64,000 nucleotides of DNA from positions 1 to 64,000 of the IMG/VR virus record IMGVR_UViG_3300043464_001630; one strand, given 5' to 3'. Shown in pieces: positions 32,344-40,124 of the stretch (positions are counted from its first letter, which is position 1; every line of letters begins with the position of its first letter). Under the pieces are notes generated by a model. It did no database searches. It worked only from the letters and a program-made list of their open reading frames with translations, and was not told where the DNA came from. Both the position numbers and the translations under genes were made by a program. This DNA comes from a virus.

Positions 32344-32345
32344 TT

Positions 32346-32376
32346 CTAAAGAAATCCTAAAATCTGCCGATTACTA
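32346..32376 (+). promoter_or_regulatory. CTAAAG/CGAT promoter
   Basis: CTAAAG, 13 nt, TGCCGATTACTA, 3 nt, then the ATG at 32380. Confidence 0.7.
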
Positions 32377-32379
32377 GAC

Positions 32380-32673
32380 ATGACAACGAAACGTACCGCT
32401 AACATCAACGGAACTTCACTTGTAGGAACCATCGAAACTACCTACAACAAGCTTGTAGAAGTGTTTGGTGAGCCTTGTTTGAATGATCCACCTTCAGAAC
32501 ATGAAAAGGTCACCACTGAATGGGATCTCGAATTTCCTTGCGGAACGGTCGCCACAATCTATAACTGGAAGAATTATGGAATTGATCCAGAACCGTATGA
32601 AAACTACTACTGGCATGTTGGTGGATATAATTTCACTGCGTTTGCTTTGGTGAGTGACGCACTAAAAAACTAA
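32380..32673 (+). CDS. hypothetical phage protein
   Basis: 97 residues. GTIETTYNKLVEVFGEP, TEWDLEF and TIYNWKNYG are a pattern I associate with small phage proteins that start with an S-L-x-G-x-I-x-x-x-Y-x-x-L stretch; the function is unknown. Confidence 0.68.
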   Translation: MTTKRTANINGTSLVGTIETTYNKLVEVFGEPCLNDPPSEHEKVTTEWDLEFPCGTVATIYNWKNYGIDPEPYENYYWHVGGYNFTAFALVSDALKN

Positions 32674-32680
32674 AAAAGTT

Positions 32681-32712
32681 CTAAAGTTCTCCCCAGAACT
32701 GCCGATATATAA
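32681..32712 (+). promoter_or_regulatory. CTAAAG/CGAT promoter
   Basis: CTAAAG, 13 nt, TGCCGATATATA; leader about 35 nt to the ATG at 32748. Confidence 0.7.
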
Positions 32713-32747
32713 GTACGATAGTTAATAACAACCAACCGAAAACCAAA

Positions 32748-33092
32748 ATGAACACGATCATCCTCAACGCAGAAACCGCCGCCAATACTTATCTTACCGT
32801 TATGATGGATTTAATTAACGGTGATATGAAGTACAATACGGTTCTAGATACAGCAGAATCGCTCGCAGAGCTTGGAAAGGATCTCCAAGATTTGCTCTCT
32901 ACGACTCCTAGTGTGGCTTTTAATGCCTTTCGTAACCAGTTCCGCTCTGGTTCTACTATGTGCTTTGTTTCGGAAGAAATCAGCAAGAATCTAGAAATTT
33001 GGAACGATAGAAACGAAGAGTTTCAGATTGCAATCTTCCGCAATGACGGTCAGCCTGTGGGATTGTACGGCAAGGACGTTCTCTCTTGGTAG
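32748..33092 (+). CDS. hypothetical protein
   Basis: 114 residues, mixed alpha/beta, no family recognised. Confidence 0.65.
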   Translation: MNTIILNAETAANTYLTVMMDLINGDMKYNTVLDTAESLAELGKDLQDLLSTTPSVAFNAFRNQFRSGSTMCFVSEEISKNLEIWNDRNEEFQIAIFRNDGQPVGLYGKDVLSW

Positions 33093-33113
33093 TTTGTAAA
33101 CAAAAAAATTGTT

Positions 33114-33245
33114 ATGCAAATTTTGATCACTGCTACACTTTTGTTCATATTTTGGTTGTTTTTCGGATCGCACCTATATATGATTGGTATTGTTACCGCT
33201 GGAGTTGTTTTGGGAAACACTATCTATCATAAATTGATTCATTAA
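33114..33245 (+). CDS. small membrane protein
   Basis: 43 residues that are almost all hydrophobic (ITATLLFIFWLFF, then MIGIVTAGVVLG). Two membrane spans. It abuts the next gene by one base. Confidence 0.6.
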   Translation: MQILITATLLFIFWLFFGSHLYMIGIVTAGVVLGNTIYHKLIH

Positions 33246-33246
33246 A

Positions 33247-33453
33247 ATGAAAGAAATTGAACCAGAAATCACTTATCTTATTGGATACATAGTTGATGAA
33301 GAATTCTATGCTTCACACGAAGCAAAAACAAAACAAGATGCAATAGAAACTCGTGATGTGCTAGAAAAGAATCGTAAAGACACAAAGCCAAAAGTTAGTG
33401 ACGAACCATACACAATTTTTGTCAAAAAAGTAACATACACTGAACTTATCTAA
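33247..33453 (+). CDS. small hypothetical protein
   Basis: 68 residues, charged, no family recognised (LIGYIVDEEFYASHEAKTK). Confidence 0.62.
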   Translation: MKEIEPEITYLIGYIVDEEFYASHEAKTKQDAIETRDVLEKNRKDTKPKVSDEPYTIFVKKVTYTELI

Positions 33454-33454
33454 T

Positions 33455-33661
33455 ATGAAAATCGACTACAAAAACGGAAGAATCGTAAGCAAGCAAGTAG
33501 ATTTTGACGGAGAAACGGAAGATGGTAGGACATTCACAATCGACGCCAACTGGAATGATTGGGAGCAGTGGAGCGTGGACGGAATCTCTTGGGATGATGC
33601 AGAAGGCACAGAAGAGGAAGAAGAAGAAATTAAAGAAAAGTTCTTGTCAGAGATGAACTGA
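33455..33661 (+). CDS. small acidic protein
   Basis: 68 residues with a Glu-rich C-terminus (DAEGTEEEEEEIKEK). One base after the previous gene and followed by a hairpin. Confidence 0.62.
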   Translation: MKIDYKNGRIVSKQVDFDGETEDGRTFTIDANWNDWEQWSVDGISWDDAEGTEEEEEEIKEKFLSEMN

Positions 33662-33676
33662 CACTACACAATGATT

Positions 33677-33705
33677 GAACGCTACACTGAGTGGGTGTAG
33701 CGTTC
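33677..33705 (+). terminator. hairpin, probable terminator
   Basis: GAACGCTACAC pairs with GTGTAGCGTTC over TGAGTGG; only a weak T run follows (TAGTTT). Confidence 0.6.
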
Positions 33706-33728
33706 TAGTTTGGTGTATCTTCTCTTTT

Positions 33729-34145
33729 ATGAAATGTGACAATCTCAAACTCATTCTGATCCGTGGAATCTCTGGATCGGGCAAAACTACATATGCCAAG
33801 AATCTACAAGCAGAATGCCCCGTCCTGTCGCATTACGAAGCTGATATGTTCTTCGAAAAGAACGGAGAATATAAGTTTGATCCGACGAAACTCAAAGATG
33901 CTCACAAGTGGTGCAAAGCTCAAACTGAGATTGACTTGATGTTTGGTAGATCGGTAATTGTTTCAAACACTTTCACCCAGAAATGGGAAATTGAGCCATA
34001 CATCGAACTAGGTAAAAAATACGGTGCTGAAGTGATTATCAAAAAAGCAACTGGAAACTACCAAAATGTTCACGGAGTTCCTCAGGAAGCACTAGAACGA
34101 ATGCTCTCACGTTGGGAAGAACTCGAAGGCGAAGAGAATATTTAG
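33729..34145 (+). CDS. P-loop nucleotide/polynucleotide kinase-like protein
   Basis: 138 residues from ATG 33729; an earlier in-frame ATG at 33675 overlaps the hairpin. Walker A is LILIRGISGSGKTTYA, with HYEADMFF as the expected D in the second motif, and VIVSNTFTQKWEIEPYI as in AAA-type 5' kinases related to T4 PseT N-domains. Substrate unknown; RNA repair is one possibility. Confidence 0.82.
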   Translation: MKCDNLKLILIRGISGSGKTTYAKNLQAECPVLSHYEADMFFEKNGEYKFDPTKLKDAHKWCKAQTEIDLMFGRSVIVSNTFTQKWEIEPYIELGKKYGAEVIIKKATGNYQNVHGVPQEALERMLSRWEELEGEENI

Positions 34146-34151
34146 AAAGTT

Positions 34152-34182
34152 CTAAAGTTCTGCTGGAATTAGCCGATATATA
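34152..34182 (+). promoter_or_regulatory. CTAAAG/CGAT promoter
   Basis: CTAAAG, 13 nt, AGCCGATATATA; leader about 30 nt to the ATG at 34213. Confidence 0.7.
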
Positions 34183-34212
34183 AGGTACACCTCAGTAACC
34201 AGAAAACATATT

Positions 34213-34401
34213 ATGAGCGGATACTACGACGACAACTTCGGACGGTGGGAGGACATGAACGATCCAGAAATGGTAGACTTCTATCACCAAGTTCAGAAAG
34301 AATCTGAATGGAAAACTTGCAAACAGTGCGAAGAACGTGTATTCTTGCGGCGGAATTATGTCATTTGTAATTCTTGTGCCGATCAAAACGAAAGGTTCTA
34401 A
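34213..34401 (+). CDS. small zinc-ribbon protein
   Basis: 62 residues; CKQCEERVF and CNSCADQ near the C-terminus make a CxxC/CxxC site. Acidic N-terminus. Unknown role. Confidence 0.68.
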   Translation: MSGYYDDNFGRWEDMNDPEMVDFYHQVQKESEWKTCKQCEERVFLRRNYVICNSCADQNERF

Positions 34402-34436
34402 ATAGAATTAATTAATTATGTTTAGATGTGTTTAAA

Positions 34437-34442
34437 TAAATA
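34437..34442 (+). promoter_or_regulatory. late promoter box
   Basis: TAAATA, 5 nt, then the ATG at 34448; a second overlapping TAAATA starts 4 bases earlier. Confidence 0.6.
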
Positions 34443-34447
34443 TCCTC

Positions 34448-34819
34448 ATGAACGACGAACAATTGATTTGGGAGGCATATGAAAACAATAATCAGTTTTT
34501 ATATCATGCCACATACAAGCCACATTTGAAGAAGATAATGCAGTATGGCTTGGGAGGATCGCCAAAGATTAGAAAGAATTGGGAGGATTCTAAACAAGGC
34601 GTGGTGTATTTAGCTTATGATGCAAATGTAGCAGAATCTTATGCTGAAAGTTCTGATGATGTACCAGAATCCTATTTAGATAATATCATCATATTAAGAA
34701 TTGATACTTCTAAACTAGATAGAAATAATCTAAAGAGAGATCAGAATGTAATTGACGGAGAAGATACATTAGAGTATCACGGGATTATACCACCGGACGC
34801 AATAGAAAGAATTAAATAA
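34448..34819 (+). CDS. LIWEAY-tagged ART-fold protein
   Basis: 123 residues: the tag MNDEQLIWEAYENN, then FLYHATYKPHLKKIMQYGLGG, GVVYLAYDANVAESYA, IIILRIDTSKLD and YHGIIPPDAIERI. This is the layout of small ADP-ribosyltransferase-like or RNA phosphotransferase-like phage domains. The domain follows the tag directly, so the tag is clearly a separate module. Confidence 0.78.
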   Translation: MNDEQLIWEAYENNNQFLYHATYKPHLKKIMQYGLGGSPKIRKNWEDSKQGVVYLAYDANVAESYAESSDDVPESYLDNIIILRIDTSKLDRNNLKRDQNVIDGEDTLEYHGIIPPDAIERIK

Positions 34820-34850
34820 TCCCGAAAGTATTAAAACTAATTATTAAGTT

Positions 34851-35225
34851 ATGGCAAATGAAGTCGTTCTCAAACCGAATTCAAATAATGGAGTATCACA
34901 AATAAGTCAGAATATTCCAGCATCACCAGTAGCATCACCAGCACCAACAGCACCTCCTCCTGCTACGCCGCCGAATCCTCCCAAGTCCACGAAATTTCCG
35001 AATAAGATACCAAAAACGGCATGTGCTACTCCTTATCCTTCTCTTATTCGAGAATTGGTATTTACTTATTTACAGCGGGAATATTCCAGCACGGCTCAAA
35101 TGGCTAGGATCATGCATCATGCCAAGAAAAAAGGATTGATTAAAAATCCAAAAGAGTTTAGAAAATGGATGTTAAAAGAAATCTGTAAATCTATTAATGC
35201 TATTGATAAATGGATACAAATGTAG
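34851..35225 (+). CDS. Pro-rich N-terminus protein
   Basis: 124 residues. Residues 20-50 are Pro/Ala/Ser-rich (SPVASPAPTAPPPATPP), a likely flexible linker, followed by a basic helical domain. No SD or TAAATA box close to the start; probably read with the upstream gene. Unknown. Confidence 0.62.
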   Translation: MANEVVLKPNSNNGVSQISQNIPASPVASPAPTAPPPATPPNPPKSTKFPNKIPKTACATPYPSLIRELVFTYLQREYSSTAQMARIMHHAKKKGLIKNPKEFRKWMLKEICKSINAIDKWIQM

Positions 35226-35243
35226 TGAATTGGCGAGAAATAT

Positions 35244-35492
35244 ATGAAATGTAAAATATCTACAAATATTGTTAGAGAAAGATTGATGCCTTGGTACAAG
35301 CAACAAGTAGATGCGTGTAATATGACATGGGAGGCACTAGAACCTCTTACTAATAAATTAGGATTGAGTTATATTAATTGTGTGATAGTGGACGGAAAAT
35401 ATAATGATGAATATTTTTTGTTTAGAATTATAGACAAAGAACTATTCTTTCTTGCGGCAATTAGCCATGGCATTGCATTCGTGGAGGCATGA
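35244..35492 (+). CDS. small protein, KYG family, extended type
   Basis: 82 residues with FRIIDKELFFLAAISHGIAF near the end, a clear copy of the module. N-terminal half unique. Confidence 0.66.
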   Translation: MKCKISTNIVRERLMPWYKQQVDACNMTWEALEPLTNKLGLSYINCVIVDGKYNDEYFLFRIIDKELFFLAAISHGIAFVEA

Positions 35493-35522
35493 CAAAAAAA
35501 TTTCATGTAGATAGAAAAAGTT

Positions 35523-35553
35523 CTAAAGAACCCGCAGGTTTTGTCCGATTATA
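35523..35553 (+). promoter_or_regulatory. CTAAAG/CGAT promoter
   Basis: CTAAAG, 13 nt, TGTCCGATTATA (one extra base); leader about 50 nt to the ATG at 35608. Confidence 0.6.
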
Positions 35554-35607
35554 GTATACGCCAGTTAAAAATTGATAAAGAATTGCACAAAAAAATCAAG
35601 TGTAATC

Positions 35608-35811
35608 ATGACAACTACAAAAACTACTTACAAAGTAAAGAACCTTGTTGATGGTTGGACTTCCCTGCCTCATACTACTCTGGAAGAAGCTCAGACTGAT
35701 CTTGTGCGTTTGCGGGATCGTGTTGGCATGATGGAATGGAAGACCAGACCACCACACAATTATGTAGTGGTGATGGAAGTTGTCACAACCAAACAAACCA
35801 TAATCGAGTAG
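35608..35811 (+). CDS. small hypothetical protein
   Basis: 67 residues from MTTTKTTYKVKNLVDGW; an in-frame start at 35572 falls in the leader and is less likely. No family recognised. Confidence 0.62.
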   Translation: MTTTKTTYKVKNLVDGWTSLPHTTLEEAQTDLVRLRDRVGMMEWKTRPPHNYVVVMEVVTTKQTIIE

Positions 35812-35836
35812 GTCTGAGTGACAAGTGATTGAATAG

Positions 35837-36025
35837 ATGTATAAAAACATGTTTATTAGAATTACTGATTGGGGTAATGGTTCTCATTCGCTCTTTAGTT
35901 CTCAACTTGGTTTAAGAATGATCGAGCCTATTTGTTTAGATAATGCTCATAATTATATTATAATAAATAAACCTCTATTCATGCTATCAGTGATCAAATA
36001 TGGTATAAGGTTTGATGAAGTATGA
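35837..36025 (+). CDS. small protein, KYG family, extended type
   Basis: 62 residues ending IIINKPLFMLSVIKYGI then RFDEV. It overlaps the next gene by ATGA. First of four chained paralogues (35837-36633). Confidence 0.68.
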   Translation: MYKNMFIRITDWGNGSHSLFSSQLGLRMIEPICLDNAHNYIIINKPLFMLSVIKYGIRFDEV

Positions 36026-36300
36026 GAATATTGATTGATTCTACACATTACTATGCTAGAGCAGGATCATGTTATGGTGTACAGTACGATGATAAAACAG
36101 GCGCATTTTACCATGTTACGAATGGACCAATTTTAGAAGAAAACACTGACATTCCCAGTACACTTGGATTAAAGCATCTCGAAACAGATGCAAGGCTTAA
36201 TTATATATTTGAAGTAATTAATAAAAAGCTATTCTTTCTATCTGTGTTTAAATATGGTTTAGAGTTCGAATTAATAAATGAAGAAAGAGATGATTGTTGA
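36022..36300 (+). CDS. small protein, KYG family, extended type
   Basis: 92 residues with LGLKHL, then FEVINKKLFFLSVFKYGLEF. The next gene starts 23 bases before its end. Confidence 0.68.
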   Translation: MRILIDSTHYYARAGSCYGVQYDDKTGAFYHVTNGPILEENTDIPSTLGLKHLETDARLNYIFEVINKKLFFLSVFKYGLEFELINEERDDC

Positions 36301-36463
36301 TATACGAAAATGGGGTTCAGCAGAACTGCTCGATATTCCCTCATGGGAGTTTGGGCTTGTCGTCCCTAAGTTTAAAACATCAGTTTATGTATGGGAAGTA
36401 TTTGATAAAAAGTTATTCTTTTTAATGGTAATCAAATATGGTATACAATTCGAGGAAGTATGA
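36278..36463 (+). CDS. small protein, KYG family, extended type
   Basis: 61 residues: WEFGLVV, then WEVFDKKLFFLMVIKYGI and QFEEV. Overlaps neighbours on both sides. Confidence 0.68.
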   Translation: MKKEMIVDIRKWGSAELLDIPSWEFGLVVPKFKTSVYVWEVFDKKLFFLMVIKYGIQFEEV

Positions 36464-36633
36464 AGATACACATAACCGATTTCGGAGATTGTCTTTTATG
36501 GATTATTGATGCGGAAGAAATTGGATTGAATTCGCCTCCATATATAGATGCAAAGTTTGAGGTAATAGATGAGAAAAAGTTCTTCCTATCAGTAATCAAA
36601 TATGGTATAAAATACGAGGAAGCATTAAATTAA
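36460..36633 (+). CDS. small protein, KYG family, extended type
   Basis: 57 residues starting at the ATGA overlap with the previous gene: EIGLNSPPYID, then FEVIDEKKFFLSVIKYGI and KYEEALN. Short enough to be missed by length cut-offs, but the family match is strong. Confidence 0.68.
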   Translation: MKIHITDFGDCLLWIIDAEEIGLNSPPYIDAKFEVIDEKKFFLSVIKYGIKYEEALN

Positions 36634-36636
36634 AAA

Positions 36637-36770
36637 CTTCCCAGAGAGAGTGGGCGAAACTACCCTGTAATGTAGTGATTACACATTACTTGTTTACGCG
36701 AGTCCTGCTTGGGGTAGTGCTGTTGGGGCTCCTCACTAAGGAGTGAACCACTCTCTCTCTGGGAAGGTTT
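36637..36770 (+). ncRNA. multibranched structured RNA
   Basis: A long closing helix pairs CTTCCCAGAGAG-AGTGG (36637-36653) with CCACTCTCTCTCTGGGAAG (36748-36766). Inside, ACTACCC (36659-36665) pairs with GGGTAGT (36712-36718), enclosing GTAATGT/ACATTAC (36667-36688), and CTCC/GGAG makes a third arm (36729-36742). It follows the KYG gene chain and ends in TTTT. It could be a terminator-like 3' element or a free RNA; no known family is recognised. Confidence 0.65.
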
Positions 36771-36836
36771 TAAAATTCTCTATATAAAGAGAAAAAAAAT
36801 TACACAATCAACAACAATTAAGTAATATTAAAAAAT

Positions 36837-37256
36837 ATGAGTAACAAAATATATGTAGAAATCGGTCAAGATTCCAAAGAACTATACTTGATGTATAAAA
36901 ATTTCTGCGAATCCAATCAAATTAAAATCAAGACTCAAAAACATTTCGATTCTGAAGACGAAGAAATGGAAAAGAAATTCTGCGAGAAATTTGGAAGTAC
37001 TGAAGAAGCAGACGAGAAGATGTTTGAAATGCACGGGGTGAAATATGGAACATCATATAATCATCCTCTCGATGAATATAGATGGATCACTGCATTTGAA
37101 GTAGTGAACAAGGAAGCCTTTGAAAAGACTCCTTGTTATGAATACTTGAAGAAGAAACAATATGATGGCGATGATGTCTATATTACGGAGAAAAGAGTAC
37201 AGAACAGAAAGCACTCTTTCAAACAACGAGTAGATGCTTTTTTCGGAGATGACTAA
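36837..37256 (+). CDS. hypothetical acidic protein
   Basis: 139 residues, acidic, helical, after an A/T-rich leader. No family recognised (WITAFEVVNKEAFEK hints at a loose match to the small-family module, but no FLxxxKYG follows). Confidence 0.65.
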   Translation: MSNKIYVEIGQDSKELYLMYKNFCESNQIKIKTQKHFDSEDEEMEKKFCEKFGSTEEADEKMFEMHGVKYGTSYNHPLDEYRWITAFEVVNKEAFEKTPCYEYLKKKQYDGDDVYITEKRVQNRKHSFKQRVDAFFGDD

Positions 37257-37290
37257 AGAATGAATAAATGCTCCATGTAAGGAGAAAAAG

Positions 37291-37332
37291 ATGTTGACAG
37301 CACAAAGCCAGTGTCCTATCATAAACACATGA
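37291..37332 (+). CDS. possible leader peptide
   Basis: A 13-codon frame (MLTAQSQCPIINT) behind a strong SD (AAGGAGA at 37279-37285). Its stop overlaps the ATG of the 37329 gene (ATGA), so it could couple translation of that gene. Confidence 0.4.
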   Translation: MLTAQSQCPIINT

Positions 37333-37949
37333 AAACAAAAAAGCGTTACGTTGATTCGGGAAGAATATTCGAATACAAATCAAAGTATATGAATGATGAT
37401 CCTAATCATATTCTGTCTGTATTCAAAAACTTCCTTGAAGAAATGAAGGAATTTAAAAAGATTAAGAACCTTGTTTATGGTATAAAGTATCAATCAAACT
37501 ATACTCGCGTATTAGAATCTGATGAGGTATACGAAAAAAGAGTAGCCGAATATAAAGAAGAATTGGCTAAAAAGCGGATTGTTCTAGAAGAACAGGCAAA
37601 AGAAATGGGCTTGAAGCTCAAGCCAGTAAAGGATGTTGTTCCTAGAAGAGAATATGTTGTGGTGCGCTATCCAGATCTGCCAAGTGATGTTCCTTTCAAG
37701 ACATTCTGCGAAAACATAATCAATCATTTAGAAAAGCACTGGGACATTGATACAGAAGAACATTATCTTACGATGAACTTCTTTATTGAATTCAACGGTC
37801 AGAGACTAGAAAATGATTATGAATTCAACAGACGGGTGTATCACGAACGACTCGAAAATACCAAGCTCAAGCGCACAGAAAAGGAAAACAAGCTCAGAGA
37901 ACTCAAATCTCTGGCAAGACAGATGGGCGTGGAATTGGTTAAGGCATAA
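37329..37949 (+). CDS. hypothetical coiled-coil protein
   Basis: 206 residues from the ATG that overlaps the leader frame. Two long Lys/Glu-rich helices (around residues 70-100 and 175-205), each ending with a similar phrase, EQAKEMGLKLKPV and SLARQMGVELVKA, which suggests an internal duplication. Unknown function. Confidence 0.65.
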   Translation: MKTKKRYVDSGRIFEYKSKYMNDDPNHILSVFKNFLEEMKEFKKIKNLVYGIKYQSNYTRVLESDEVYEKRVAEYKEELAKKRIVLEEQAKEMGLKLKPVKDVVPRREYVVVRYPDLPSDVPFKTFCENIINHLEKHWDIDTEEHYLTMNFFIEFNGQRLENDYEFNRRVYHERLENTKLKRTEKENKLRELKSLARQMGVELVKA

Positions 37950-37977
37950 ACAAAAATGTTCGATGTAGGGAGAAAAG

Positions 37978-38250
37978 ATGAACATTGCATTGTATAAACT
38001 AGGAGATTATATGTGGTCTTCTCCTCGTCTTTCTGAAGATTTGGGAGTAATCATGGAACACATCGTACCAGAAGATACACGATCTCCTTGTTATTCTCGT
38101 GTTTGTGATAAACAAAAATTCTTTCTTGCCGTGGTAAAGTATGGAATAGTCTTTAAAGAGTTATCTGATGATGATATGGAAAGAATGAAAGCGGATTATC
38201 TACAAGAATCTGCGAGAAGGCGTAATTTCTTTTATGCTTCGTGGATATAA
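37978..38250 (+). CDS. small protein, KYG family, extended type
   Basis: 90 residues with SRVCDKQKFFLAVVKYGI then VFKEL and a charged 22-residue tail. SD AGGGAGA at 37968-37974, one of the few strong SDs here. Confidence 0.68.
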   Translation: MNIALYKLGDYMWSSPRLSEDLGVIMEHIVPEDTRSPCYSRVCDKQKFFLAVVKYGIVFKELSDDDMERMKADYLQESARRRNFFYASWI

Positions 38251-38278
38251 AAGCTAGATGTAGATATCGGAAGATGAT

Positions 38279-38284
38279 TAAATA
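38279..38284 (+). promoter_or_regulatory. late promoter box
   Basis: TAAATA, 6 nt, then the ATG at 38291. Confidence 0.55.
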
Positions 38285-38290
38285 AGTATC

Positions 38291-38725
38291 ATGAATGACG
38301 AAGAACTGATATGGGAAGCTTATAAAGCACAGGAAGATATAGAACTAGGTATTGATGACCTTGTGCTTCGTAAACGTAAGCTCAGAGGAGAAGGAATCAG
38401 TTACGTCATTTACGATAAAAAACAAACACCTACGAAGATGCTAGGACATCTCAGTGGCTTTGAGGATAAGTTTGGTAAGCACGATGGAATGTTCCATCTA
38501 TACAAGACTGAACTGACCGAAGCGACTCGTAATGATCCACAGTACCAGAACCGTGGAATATACAGAATTGCTGTACAAAAGGTAGCTAACCTTTATCCGA
38601 ATGGATTATATGTGAGTCAATTCGAAGCATCGCCACAATTAAGGAATTCATTAAAACGAATGAGTACATATGAGTTCTTAAATGATGATCGTTATATAGA
38701 TGTGTTACATATCAAGCCAGAATAA
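38291..38725 (+). CDS. LIWEAY-tagged protein, GNAT-like C-domain
   Basis: 144 residues: tag MNDEELIWEAYKAQED, then a domain with NRGIYRIAVQKVANLYPNG and SPQLRNSLKRM that resembles the later strands and helices of GNAT acetyltransferases. The acetyl-CoA loop is not clear, so the fold call is tentative. Confidence 0.58.
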   Translation: MNDEELIWEAYKAQEDIELGIDDLVLRKRKLRGEGISYVIYDKKQTPTKMLGHLSGFEDKFGKHDGMFHLYKTELTEATRNDPQYQNRGIYRIAVQKVANLYPNGLYVSQFEASPQLRNSLKRMSTYEFLNDDRYIDVLHIKPE

Positions 38726-38728
38726 ATA
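38723..38728 (+). promoter_or_regulatory. late promoter box
   Basis: TAAATA, 6 nt, then the ATG at 38735; it overlaps the previous stop codon. Confidence 0.55.
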
Positions 38729-38734
38729 ATCGTT

Positions 38735-39301
38735 ATGAACGACGAAGAATTGATATGGGATAATTATTACAAATCTATTTTAACCGAGGGATTTGATAGC
38801 GATAACATAAAAGTTTTGGATAGATTTTTAAGAACTTATTATTCCGAAAGCCGCGTTGTTCTCACAGGAGAAGAAGAAATAATAAATTTTAATATAAAAC
38901 AAGTCGAAAGACATCCAAACTTTAATCCAAAGCCACAAGGATTATGGTACAGCAAAGGAAACGAATGGGCTGATTTTCTAAAATACGATCCAGCTAATTG
39001 GGCAGACACATATAACAATGTATTTCTTTTAGATATTGATCTCAAGAAGATACTAAAAATAGATTCTTATGAAAAGCTTCTTTCGTTTAGCAGGAAGTAT
39101 TCAGACGGCAAGGAATATGTCGATTGGGAAGCAGTTGAGAATTTAGGATATCATGGAGTAGAAATTATACCGTACCAAGGAGAAGCCAGACATAACATAC
39201 CTTGGTATTACAGATGGGATGTTGCTTCTGGTTGCATATGGAATACCGATTGTATTTTAAAATCTACGAAGGTTTATCCAAGAACAAAGAACAAAAGGTA
39301 A
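38735..39301 (+). CDS. LIWDNY-tagged protein with KPxGLW-type domain
   Basis: 188 residues: tag MNDEELIWDNYYKSILTEG, then KPQGLWYSKGNEWADF, VFLLDIDLKKILKI and YHGVEIIPYQGEARH. The KP-x-GLW-x-S...W layout occurs in toxin-like phage domains related to ADP-ribosyltransferases; the link is by eye only. Confidence 0.6.
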   Translation: MNDEELIWDNYYKSILTEGFDSDNIKVLDRFLRTYYSESRVVLTGEEEIINFNIKQVERHPNFNPKPQGLWYSKGNEWADFLKYDPANWADTYNNVFLLDIDLKKILKIDSYEKLLSFSRKYSDGKEYVDWEAVENLGYHGVEIIPYQGEARHNIPWYYRWDVASGCIWNTDCILKSTKVYPRTKNKR

Positions 39302-39442
39302 TTGATATATAATAGAGGATCTACTATTATACTTAAATACGATTAATAACTACTAATAGACAATCCTCTATTAATAAACTAGCTACAATAAGTCTGATTC
39401 TTGTATAATCACTCTTAATAAATACAGAAAACCGCTCCACTT

Positions 39443-39508
39443 TTAGACAAAAAGTCCGGACTAGAGACAACGGATTGTCTAGTATCGTGATAAGTATTAA
39501 ATAGTAAT
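39443..39508 (+). repeat. conserved leader element, copy 1
   Basis: Shares GGACTAGAGACAACG, TGTCTAGTATCG and TAAGTATTAAATA, in the same order and spacing, with 40592-40666. ACTAG/CTAGT and ACAA/TTGT form a hairpin just upstream of the late box. Confidence 0.65.
39498..39503 (+). promoter_or_regulatory. late promoter box
   Basis: TAAATA, 6 nt, then the ATG at 39510. Confidence 0.55.
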
Positions 39509-39509
39509 C

Positions 39510-39971
39510 ATGAATGACGAAGAATTGATTTGGGAGGCATACAATAATATTGGAATCCATATTAAGGACAAGGTTAAGGGTAAGGTGTATGACTTCACTG
39601 GAAAGATTCTCAGGGGGGAGAAGACCATAGAAACTCGTCCAGCCCCAACCCTGAGTCCGTATATCGGTCAACGAGTGGGAATCATCAGCACTGGCACCAG
39701 CAAGGGCACACCCGCGAAATCTTACCTTGTGGGGTCTGCGATCATTGGCGAACCAATAGTCTACCACAACGAGGAAGAGTTCGACAGGGACTACGACAAG
39801 CACCTAGTGGGCAAGGATGATAAAGATTTCTATATTAAGACAGGGAAGGTAAAGTACGGCTATCCTATGCTCGATGTCAGACGCATGGAACCCGTGGAAC
39901 TGACAGCACCTACTGACCGGAAAGCGGCAGGCTTTAGCATAATTAGAAGACGAATAGATTACGAATTGTAA
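39510..39971 (+). CDS. LIWEAY-tagged ASCH/PUA-like domain protein
   Basis: 153 residues: tag MNDEELIWEAYNNIG, then ILRGEKTIETRPAPTLSPYIG, RVGIISTGTSKGTPA and YLVGSAIIGEP, the K-x-x-E-x-R and G-x-x-x-x-I pattern of ASCH domains, which bind RNA or nucleotides. From about 39590 to 39950 the DNA is clearly more GC-rich than the tag and its surroundings, which suggests that the domain was acquired separately and joined to the tag. Confidence 0.72.
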   Translation: MNDEELIWEAYNNIGIHIKDKVKGKVYDFTGKILRGEKTIETRPAPTLSPYIGQRVGIISTGTSKGTPAKSYLVGSAIIGEPIVYHNEEEFDRDYDKHLVGKDDKDFYIKTGKVKYGYPMLDVRRMEPVELTAPTDRKAAGFSIIRRRIDYEL

Positions 39972-39979
39972 ATCTCTAA

Positions 39980-40096
39980 ATGATTATTAGTTTATTATGT
40001 GCTGAGTGGTCGTATCCAAATCCTAAACCTTATGTTTTAGGCATTAAATACAGAAACGATATCGAAAGAAATTATGCACCGTATGGAGAATGTTAA
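39980..40096 (+). pseudogene. truncated KYG-family relative
   Basis: A 38-codon frame, MIISLLCAEWSYPNPKPYVLG then IKYRNDIE, resembles the N-terminal half of the 40125 protein (AEWKSPH ... IGIRYNSEI) but stops before the C-terminal module. Either a decayed copy or a short variant. Confidence 0.5.
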
Positions 40097-40124
40097 TTGT
40101 ATAAGGCATACGGTTTAAAATGCT

